From: Calditrichaceae bacterium
GTDB lineage: Bacteria; Calditrichota; Calditrichia; Calditrichales; Calditrichaceae
Direction of reading: 5' to 3'
DNA: 10,628 bases
Assembly: GCA_030622395.1 (NCBI GenBank)
Contig: JAUXGF010000042.1
Coordinates: 1-10,628, forward strand
Shown here: positions 6,018-10,628 of the stretch, piece after piece
How the letters are laid out: every line of letters begins with the position of its first letter
Numbering within the stretch: the first letter of the stretch is position 1
The notes under the pieces: model-generated
Databases searched by the model: none
Seen by the model: only the letters and a program-made list of their open reading frames with translations
What the model was told of the DNA's origin: nothing
Made by a program: the position numbers and the translations under genes

Positions 6018-7031
6018 TTAACCTATGGACACTTCCTGCCCATTTTTAGCAGACTCATAAAGTGCGTCGATTATTTTCATAATATAAAAAGCGTCTTTTG
6101 CGGACGACTGATTTTTTTCTTCTCCCTTAACTACTTTAATAAAATGATTTATTTCATTCTTATAAGATTTTTTATAGCGTTCAGCTTTGCTTTCAACTAC
6201 TAAAGGAGTTACATTTACAAGGTTGCCGTGCAGCTCTTTATTAATACGCAGTGGATTCAAATAAGCGGCGCCCTTCTTCCCAAAAAAATGCGTATATATC
6301 ATATCATTTTCCAGATGCATGCGCCAGCTTATCTCTACAGTAATAGACATGTGTGACTCCGTCTCTATAACAGCAAGGGCCGCCTCTTCAACTTTCATGT
6401 CCGGATTTAACTTATAATCTAATAATCTTACTTTTTTAATTTTAGGCAAACCGGTTAAAAATAAAGCCAAATCGATAAGTTGACTTCCGAGATCAATTAA
6501 AACGCCTCCGCCGGCATAATCTTTACTTTCCAGCCAGCTCTGCGACGGCGAACGCATCCATTTTTTCAACCAGCCTGCTTTAATGTAAAATATCTCTCCC
6601 AATTCATCTTTTTCTATAAACTCTTTTAATGTAAGCACATCGTCTCTAAAACGATTTTGCATACCAACCATAGCAGTCAAATTCTTTTCTTCCGCTAATT
6701 TATACAATTTTTCAGCGTCATGGCTGTTTAATGCAATAGGTTTTTCTACGAATACATTAATCCCGTTACTTAGCGCTAAATAACTCATCGGGTAATGATA
6801 CAGATTTGTAGTACAAATAAAAATTGCATCCAGTTTTTCTTCTTTAATTAAATTATCAATTAAAAAGTACCAGCGGGGAATCTCGAATTTTTCAGTAAGA
6901 ATATTCACTTTAGCTTCATCAACATCACAAATTGCTACAAGCTCAACATCTTCCATGCTTTTTAATATCGGTAAATGAACGACCTGGGCAATGCTTCCCA
7001 CTCCTACAATGGCAACTTTTAGCTTATCCAT
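6018..7031 (-). CDS. Gfo/Idh/MocA-family NAD(P)-dependent oxidoreductase
   Basis: A 337-residue two-domain dehydrogenase. The N-terminal Rossmann fold (about 4-120) carries GVGSIA (10-15) and, after strand 2, Asp36 in AICDVDE, which usually favours NAD over NADP. VEKPIA (95-100) holds the family EKP motif with Lys97. The C-terminal domain has GGGVLIDLGSQLIDLALFLTG (174-194, key residues Gly174-176, Asp180, Asp187). Family members usually have His where Gln184 stands, a residue that often helps catalysis, so activity may be altered. The substrate cannot be read from sequence; related enzymes act on sugars, inositols and nucleotide sugars. It starts 5 nt after tyrA, with AAGGGAG (7046-7040) at 8 nt spacing overlapping the tyrA stop, so it is translated with the aromatic genes. 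A role in aromatic metabolism is only an inference from position. Confidence 0.92.
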   Translation of the reverse strand: MDKLKVAIVGVGSIAQVVHLPILKSMEDVELVAICDVDEAKVNILTEKFEIPRWYFLIDNLIKEEKLDAIFICTTNLYHYPMSYLALSNGINVFVEKPIALNSHDAEKLYKLAEEKNLTAMVGMQNRFRDDVLTLKEFIEKDELGEIFYIKAGWLKKWMRSPSQSWLESKDYAGGGVLIDLGSQLIDLALFLTGLPKIKKVRLLDYKLNPDMKVEEAALAVIETESHMSITVEISWRMHLENDMIYTHFFGKKGAAYLNPLRINKELHGNLVNVTPLVVESKAERYKKSYKNEINHFIKVVKGEEKNQSSAKDAFYIMKIIDALYESAKNGQEVSIG

Positions 7032-7036
7032 ATTTA

Positions 7037-8113
7037 TTACTCCCTTATAAATGCTTTATAATTAATCGAATTTAATATGCTGACGGCTTCTTTTGCTTTC
7101 TGCATATCGGCGAATGACAATCTAAATACGCCGCCCTCTTTTTCTCTAATCTTTAATAGTTCAATATCGCGTATATCAATATCTTTGTCCGATAATGCAT
7201 TTGATATTCGGGCAATCACCCCAACCTGATCATTCACATAAACTAAAACGTCGGTTAAAGGCGATAAAAAACCTTTGTTCATTTTTGGTAATTGACTGCG
7301 GCGCTGTTTTGCCGTATTAAACTCTTCCTTTAGATTTTCTAAATTATTTTTTTGTTTTTGTAGTAAGGATATAAGTTCATCCAGCGCCTGGTAAATATTG
7401 TTTTTATTCGAATTTATTATATCCTGCCATATATCAATGGAGCTGGAAGCAATCCGCGTTAAATCACGAAAACCGCCGGAAGCCAGCTCAAAATATGGTA
7501 AATCAGCGACGTTTCTTACCCCGACTAAATTAACCAACGCTATGGCTATCAACTGCGGAAGATGACTAATAACCGCTAATATCTTATCATGTATTTCGGG
7601 ATCTAAAACAAGCGTCCTTGCCTTTATTGCCTCTAAAACCGGAAATAACTTCTTCTTTAAAAGAAGTTCATCTTCAGGTTTAACGCCGGTTAAAATATAA
7701 ATCGCATTTTCGTAAAGCAGCGGATTTGCGGCGCTTATCCCGCTTTTTTCTGCGCCTGTCATCGGATGTCCGCCTATATAAACCCCCGAAAATTTATTTT
7801 CCTGAACAAACCTGTAAAGTTCCGCCTTTGTGCTGCCAACATCGGTTACAACTGTTTCGCTTCCCACTATGTCAGCCAACTGGTTTAAATGTTCCTTTAT
7901 AATCCTCAAAGGCGTCGCTAAAACAATTAGATCTGCATCCTTGCAATCTTCCGGCCAATTAAGCAATTTCTTATCAATGATTAGTTTTGAACAGGCTTCA
8001 TTCATTACTTGCGGCGTATCGTAACCGTAAATAGTAATATCGGATATATTTTGTTTCATTGCAATAGACATTGACGCTCCCATTACGCCAAGTCCTGATA
8101 TAACTACTTTCAT
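7037..8113 (-). CDS. tyrA: Prephenate dehydrogenase with C-terminal ACT domain
   Basis: Oxidatively decarboxylates prephenate to 4-hydroxyphenylpyruvate, the committed step to tyrosine. The Rossmann domain starts with GLGVMGAS (7-14), followed by VLATPL (64-69) and DVGSTK (91-96). GGHPMTGAEKSG (114-125) holds His116, matching the catalytic His of the family, and SHLPQ (183-187) holds His184, matching the substrate-site His. The helical dimerisation domain includes GGFRDLTRIASS (213-224). Residues about 287-345 form an ACT domain (VYVNDQVGVIARISNALSDK at 291-310), as in monofunctional TyrA enzymes thought to be feedback-inhibited by tyrosine. A Lys/Gln/Glu-rich helix (about 245-275) links the two. 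There is no chorismate mutase domain, so that activity must come from elsewhere. ATG 8113 lies 12 nt after the aroF stop; the ribosome site is weak, which suggests coupling. Confidence 0.95.
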   Translation of the reverse strand: MKVVISGLGVMGASMSIAMKQNISDITIYGYDTPQVMNEACSKLIIDKKLLNWPEDCKDADLIVLATPLRIIKEHLNQLADIVGSETVVTDVGSTKAELYRFVQENKFSGVYIGGHPMTGAEKSGISAANPLLYENAIYILTGVKPEDELLLKKKLFPVLEAIKARTLVLDPEIHDKILAVISHLPQLIAIALVNLVGVRNVADLPYFELASGGFRDLTRIASSSIDIWQDIINSNKNNIYQALDELISLLQKQKNNLENLKEEFNTAKQRRSQLPKMNKGFLSPLTDVLVYVNDQVGVIARISNALSDKDIDIRDIELLKIREKEGGVFRLSFADMQKAKEAVSILNSINYKAFIRE

Positions 8114-8125
8114 ATTTGTATCTGC

Positions 8126-9154
8126 CTATTCTTTTCTATTTGCAATTTTCTTACCGATCACATTCGCTATTATCCTGCTTTGATCCATTAATGAATCAAA
8201 TTGATCCGGCAGGAGGGACTGGGCTCCGTCTGACAAAGCGTTATCTGGATCATGATGCACCTCGATCATAATTCCATCAGCGCCCGCCGCAATCGCCGCC
8301 CGCGCCATAGGAATTACTTTATTACGTAAACCCGTGCCATGCGACGGATCGGCAAAAACCGGCAGATGGCTCTGTTTCTGTACAACAGGTATAGCACTGA
8401 TATCGAGAGTATTTCGAGTATATGTTTCAAAAGTACGGATACCTCGCTCACACATAATAACATCGCGGTTGCCGCCTGAAAGAATATATTCCGCAGACAT
8501 TAGCCATTCTTTGATAGTAGCTGAAATGCCTCGTTTGAGAAAAACCGGTTTGCCGCTTCCACCTAATGCGCTTAAAAATGTAAAATTCTGCATATTACGC
8601 GCCCCAACTTGAATAATATCTGTATATTCTTCTACAAGCGGAATTTGTTCTTTATCCATAACTTCGGTAATTACCAGCATAGAATATTTATCGGCTGCTT
8701 CTCTTATAATCTTCAATCCTTCTTCTCCAAGTCCTTGAAAAGAATACGGCGAGGTTCTTGGTTTAAAAGCGCCTCCACGTAAAATTTTAGCGCCTGCCTT
8801 TGAAACATGCTCTGCAATTATCATCGTTTGTTCTTTAGATTCAATCGCGCAGGGACCGGCAATCACAATAACTTCATCGCCCCCTATTTCAACATCCTTT
8901 ATTTTGATAATTGTATCCTTATGTTGAAACTCACGGCTGACTAATTTATATGGAGCGGAAATTCTATAAACATCTGTAACGCCGGGCAAAATCTGTAAAT
9001 CCCTAATGTCAATTTTACTCGTATTGCCAATCACTCCCAAAATCGTATGGTCAACGCCTTTTGATTTATGTATTTTAAAACCCATGGTATCGAGCTTTTC
9101 TATAACCCGCCCAATTTGTGTTTTTTCAGCGTTTTTTTCCATTATAATTACCAC
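8126..9154 (-). CDS. aroF: 3-deoxy-7-phosphoheptulonate (DAHP) synthase with N-terminal regulatory domain
   Basis: Condenses phosphoenolpyruvate and erythrose 4-phosphate to DAHP, the first shikimate-pathway step. At 342 residues it fits the type I-beta class with an N-terminal ferredoxin/ACT-like domain (about 8-75), as in Thermotoga, where that domain confers feedback control. The TIM barrel follows, with AGPCAIES (99-106), RGGAFKPRTSPYSFQG (126-141), ITEVMD (162-167), VGARNMQN (183-190), LKRG (206-209), ADPSHGTG (268-275) and MIEVHHDP (296-303). Metal ligands by family pattern are Cys102, His272, Glu298 and Asp309, all present. The start is GTG 9154: AAGGAG sits 7 nt upstream, whereas ATG 9142 has no ribosome site. 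It heads the aroF-tyrA-oxidoreductase cluster, which fits joint control of tyrosine synthesis. Confidence 0.96.
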   Translation of the reverse strand: MVIIMEKNAEKTQIGRVIEKLDTMGFKIHKSKGVDHTILGVIGNTSKIDIRDLQILPGVTDVYRISAPYKLVSREFQHKDTIIKIKDVEIGGDEVIVIAGPCAIESKEQTMIIAEHVSKAGAKILRGGAFKPRTSPYSFQGLGEEGLKIIREAADKYSMLVITEVMDKEQIPLVEEYTDIIQVGARNMQNFTFLSALGGSGKPVFLKRGISATIKEWLMSAEYILSGGNRDVIMCERGIRTFETYTRNTLDISAIPVVQKQSHLPVFADPSHGTGLRNKVIPMARAAIAAGADGIMIEVHHDPDNALSDGAQSLLPDQFDSLMDQSRIIANVIGKKIANRKE

Positions 9155-9161
9155 AGCAAAA

Positions 9162-9167
9162 CTCCTT
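9162..9167 (-). promoter_or_regulatory. Strong Shine-Dalgarno that fixes the aroF GTG start
   Basis: AAGGAG on the minus strand, 7 nt before GTG 9154. It is the strongest ribosome-site match before this gene, and supports a GTG start over the ATG four codons downstream. Confidence 0.85.
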
Positions 9168-9202
9168 TTTGTTGTATTAAATATTTTATTAAGCCTAAGT
9201 TA

Positions 9203-9418
9203 GATAAACTGGAAAAACAAATCTCATCCCGACGGTTCGGGACCAATTTTTTGGATTCCATTATTCTGCGCTCCCCACCTAAGTCTGGCAGTTATCAATT
9301 AAAATTTTCATACCGCCCGGGCGCAGCCTTCCTGTCCCACGGGGACTCCTGTGGAGTGGGAATGGAGCTTCCTTTTTTTGGGGTATTTTTTTCTACAAAC
9401 ATTCCGCCCCTATGAGGC
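9203..9418 (+). repeat. Mosaic repeat element, copy B
   Basis: A diverged second copy of 5494-5675. The segment ACAAATCTCATCCCGACGG and the following TTCGGGACCAATT are identical to copy A; later blocks match with small changes. It differs by an extra stretch after CGCTCC (about 9274-9300) and by a larger hairpin in which TCCCAC (about 9335-9340) pairs with GTGGGA (9356-9361) around ACTCC-TGT-GGAGT. The left border is degenerate (TAAGCCTAAGTTAGATAAACTGG versus the TAAGCCGGATAAACTGG of copy A), and the right inverted end is missing, replaced by the 7-bp repeat block. Confidence 0.65.
9226..9243. repeat. 18-bp dyad, site 3 (ATCCCGA-CGGT-TCGGGAC)
   Basis: Identical to site 2 and located about 72 bp upstream of the aroF start, inside mosaic copy B. 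It could affect aroF transcription, or be only a structural part of the element. Confidence 0.6.
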
Positions 9419-9487
9419 TACTTCCCAATTCCCAATTCCTACTTCTCGCGCAGCGACCCCTTCGGGGCTACTTCCTACTTCTTCCTT
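9417..9487 (-). repeat. 7-bp repeat block with hairpin, downstream of ruvX
   Basis: Minus-strand 7-mers of the AAGTAGG/AATTGGG type (9438-9444, 9431-9437, 9424-9430, 9417-9423) lie on one side of a segment with CTCGCGCAGC and the hairpin CCCC-TTC-GGGG (9457-9467). Three further related units (9467-9487) lie on the other side. The layout matches 5888-5978. Confidence 0.65.
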
Positions 9488-9497
9488 AATCATAAAA

Positions 9498-9908
9498 TTA
9501 AAGTTTATCAAGATAAGCCTGCAAAATATATATAGCGGCAATCTGATCAATCTTATCTCTATGACGGCTTGGTTTTTTACCCACCGAATGCAGTACATTC
9601 TCCGCCATTTTTGTCGTTAAACGTTCGTCTATTTTAACCAGATTGATTTCCAGGGCCTCCTGTAATTTATCAAATATCTTAATAACCTCTTTCGTTTTTG
9701 CGGATAAACCGCCCTTCATTGTATATGGAATCCCAACAACCAATGTTTCGGCTTCATGTTCACAGATTATCTCCTGCAGATCGCTGATTAATTTTTTGAT
9801 ACCGGTCCATTTCAGTGTCGTCAATGGATGAGCCAACATCCCTAATCCATCGCTCACAGCCACTCCGATTCGCTTACCGCCTATATCTAATGCAATTATT
9901 TTTTTCAT
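9498..9908 (-). CDS. ruvX: Putative pre-16S rRNA nuclease / Holliday junction resolvase-like protein
   Basis: Member of the YqgF/RuvX family, an RNase H-like fold nuclease implicated in processing the 5' end of 16S rRNA; cytoplasmic. The 136 residues match the usual 135-150. Signatures are ALDIGGKRIGVAVSD (6-20), LVVGIPYTMKG (56-66), KIDERLTT (92-99) and KIDQIAAIYILQAYLD (119-134). The acidic triad expected for this fold is present as Asp8, Glu95 and Asp121. I start at ATG 9908, because the family begins with MKxIxLDxG and AAGGA (9917-9913) lies just upstream. The longer frame from 9944 would add 12 unconserved residues and lacks a ribosome site. It is a single gene, with AT-rich DNA upstream and a repeat block downstream. 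An 18-bp dyad lies 42 bp before the start codon. Confidence 0.93.
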   Translation of the reverse strand: MKKIIALDIGGKRIGVAVSDGLGMLAHPLTTLKWTGIKKLISDLQEIICEHEAETLVVGIPYTMKGGLSAKTKEVIKIFDKLQEALEINLVKIDERLTTKMAENVLHSVGKKPSRHRDKIDQIAAIYILQAYLDKL

Positions 9909-9950
9909 ATAATCCTTAAAACTGTTAAATATTTTATAACTCAAAATATC

Positions 9951-9968
9951 ATCCCGATTAATCAGGAT
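9951..9968. repeat. 18-bp dyad, site 4 (ATCCCGA-TTAA-TCAGGAT)
   Basis: Seven-base arms with one C/A mismatch around TTAA, 42 bp upstream of the ruvX start. Outer bases extend the pairing by one (C9950-G9969). It belongs to the same family as sites 1-3. Confidence 0.55.
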
Positions 9969-10212
9969 GCATAAAGTGAATAATTCGCTGAATTCAATAG
10001 AATATTGTTTTTTATGGAAAGATAAAAGAAATTGGAGAACTTCTCAAGAAGAATAAACCGATACATAAAAATATTAATGCTTGTATAAAATTTAAAAAGT
10101 AAAAATAAACAATAAACATTTATAGAATAGTTTAGCCGCTATATTTATAGTAGCAAATAAATATTAAAAAACAAATCAACATACCTGCCTCCACCTGCGG
10201 CAGACTGCGCCC

Positions 10213-10251
10213 TAAACTGATTTATTATTTGATATTTATTATTTCAGTTTA
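10213..10251 (-). terminator. Inverted repeat after HU, weak terminator candidate
   Basis: TAAACTGA (10213-10220) and TCAGTTTA (10244-10251) form an 8-bp AT-rich stem with a 23-nt loop, starting 6 bp after the HU stop. No T-run follows on the minus strand, so a factor-independent terminator is doubtful. The right arm overlaps the 16-bp word TAAGCCGGATAAACTG shared with 5486-5501. Confidence 0.3.
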
Positions 10252-10257
10252 TCCGGC

Positions 10258-10563
10258 TTAGGATATAGGATTTTTTAATACATCTTTTAAAAGTTTACCG
10301 GCTTTAAAATGAGTTTTTCTTCTTGCCGGCACGTATATAATTTCCCCTGTTCTGGGATTTCTGGCTTTTGGTTTTGGTTTGGTTTTTTTAACTTCAAAAA
10401 CGCCAAAATCTCTAATTTCTATTCTTACCTCCGGATCAGCTTCAGTTAATATTTTCCTTAAAACTGTAAAGACAGCGTCAACAAATATTTCTGCCGTATA
10501 GATTTTTTCTTTTAATTCCTGAGCTGTTCGCTTGGCAACATCTTTTTTCGTTACCGTTCTCAT
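10258..10563 (-). CDS. HU/IHF-family DNA-binding protein
   Basis: A small dimeric histone-like protein that bends and compacts DNA in the nucleoid. The 101 residues cover the whole fold: the N-terminal helical part (TKKDVAKRTAQELKEK, 5-20), the GVFEVKK strand (54-60) after RDFG (51-54), and the beta-arm with ARNPRTGE (67-74) containing the DNA-intercalating Pro70. HFKAGKLLKDVL (85-96) is the conserved C-terminal segment. ATG 10563 is chosen because GGAGG (10576-10572) lies 8 nt upstream; a TTG at 10578 would start on the ribosome site itself. The sequence does not separate HU from IHF subunits. The stop codon is also the first triplet of a 16-bp repeat found at 5486. Its promoter probably lies in the AT-rich DNA at the right edge or beyond. 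Confidence 0.95.
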   Translation of the reverse strand: MRTVTKKDVAKRTAQELKEKIYTAEIFVDAVFTVLRKILTEADPEVRIEIRDFGVFEVKKTKPKPKARNPRTGEIIYVPARRKTHFKAGKLLKDVLKNPIS

Positions 10564-10571
10564 GTACTTTT

Positions 10572-10576
10572 CCTCC
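10572..10576 (-). promoter_or_regulatory. Shine-Dalgarno that fixes the HU start
   Basis: GGAGG on the minus strand, 8 nt before ATG 10563. It rules out the longer TTG start, which would overlap it. Confidence 0.85.
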
Positions 10577-10628
10577 AAGAAATAAATTATTAAAATAATC
10601 CTTTTAATTATTTAATTATATTAAAGAT

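Larger units (their letters stand above)
9155..9497. other. Gene-free region between aroF and ruvX, mostly repeat elements
   Basis: No gene is supported here. Next to aroF is an AT-rich leader (9168-9200) where the aroF promoter should lie, although no clear -35/-10 pair stands out. The rest is mosaic element copy B (9203-9418) and the 7-bp repeat block (9417-9487), which ends 10 bp from the ruvX stop. Confidence 0.6.
9909..10257. other. AT-rich gap between HU and ruvX
   Basis: No gene is supported. It holds the ruvX leader with dyad site 4 (9951-9968), a very AT-rich middle without clear structure, a short GC-rich segment with CTGCC/GGCAG pairing (about 10190-10204), and an 8-bp inverted repeat just 3' of HU (10213-10251). 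A plus-strand frame at 10004-10102 encodes about 32 residues (KIKEIGELLKKNKP...), but has no proper start codon and is not called. Confidence 0.5.

Noticed and set aside
9006..9620. Several plus- and minus-strand frames of 62-115 codons between aroF and ruvX
   Set aside because: They run through the mosaic and 7-bp repeats and overlap conserved coding ends; composition follows the repeats rather than a protein.
9909..9944. Longer ruvX start at 9944
   Set aside because: The added 12 residues are outside the conserved family start, and the ribosome site fits ATG 9908.
10004..10102. Plus-strand frame reading KIKEIGELLKKNKP
   Set aside because: About 32 residues, no ATG/GTG/TTG start with a ribosome site, in very AT-rich DNA; at most a gene remnant.
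10564..10578. Longer HU start at TTG 10578
   Set aside because: It would overlap the strong GGAGG ribosome site that serves ATG 10563.

Overview
The window looks like a chromosome segment from an AT-rich, diderm (LPS-bearing) bacterium. This rests on a two-gene ADP-heptose pathway (rfaE1, rfaE2), an MltD-type murein transglycosylase whose original start encodes a lipoprotein signal, and bacterial genes with Shine-Dalgarno-led starts. The phylum cannot be fixed from the sequence. The small genes and the many REP-like hairpins between them would suit an uncultured FCB-like or candidate-phylum lineage, but that is a guess.

Layout. The left edge (1-785) holds the 3' end of an unrecognised plus-strand gene. 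It is followed directly by a 133-bp imperfect palindrome (780-912) that resembles an integron attC recombination site, so the gene may be an integron cassette. Next comes a plus-strand REP-associated tyrosine transposase (RAYT, 1016-1681) with a hairpin upstream. Two inverted REP-like hairpins and an 18-bp tandem repeat lie inside its reading frame. From 1859 to the right edge every gene is on the minus strand. In transcription order these are an HU-like DNA-binding protein (10563-10258); ruvX/yqgF (9908-9498); the cluster aroF - tyrA - Gfo/Idh oxidoreductase (9154-6018); and the cluster rfaE1 - rfaE2 - mltD-like (5212-1859).

How the genes work together. aroF (first step of the shikimate pathway) and tyrA (prephenate dehydrogenase with a C-terminal ACT domain) bracket aromatic and tyrosine biosynthesis; the downstream oxidoreductase is co-transcribed but of unknown substrate. 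rfaE1 (heptose 7-phosphate kinase) and rfaE2 (heptose 1-phosphate adenylyltransferase) make the activated heptose for LPS inner core and overlap by 8 bp. The transglycosylase follows, giving an envelope operon. Its lipoprotein signal peptide is intact, but an in-frame TAA directly follows the lipobox cysteine, so the gene is interrupted at that point.

The intergenic spaces are unusually rich in structured repeats: two diverged copies of a roughly 200-bp mosaic element (5486-5691 and 9203-9418), a pair of inverted 32-bp palindromes (5719-5750 and 5839-5870), runs of 7-bp repeats just downstream of two genes, and four copies of an 18-bp dyad ATCCYGA-N4-TCRGGAY whose arms co-vary. A RAYT in the same window gives a possible, unproven, source of such repeats. 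No tRNA, rRNA or CRISPR array was seen.
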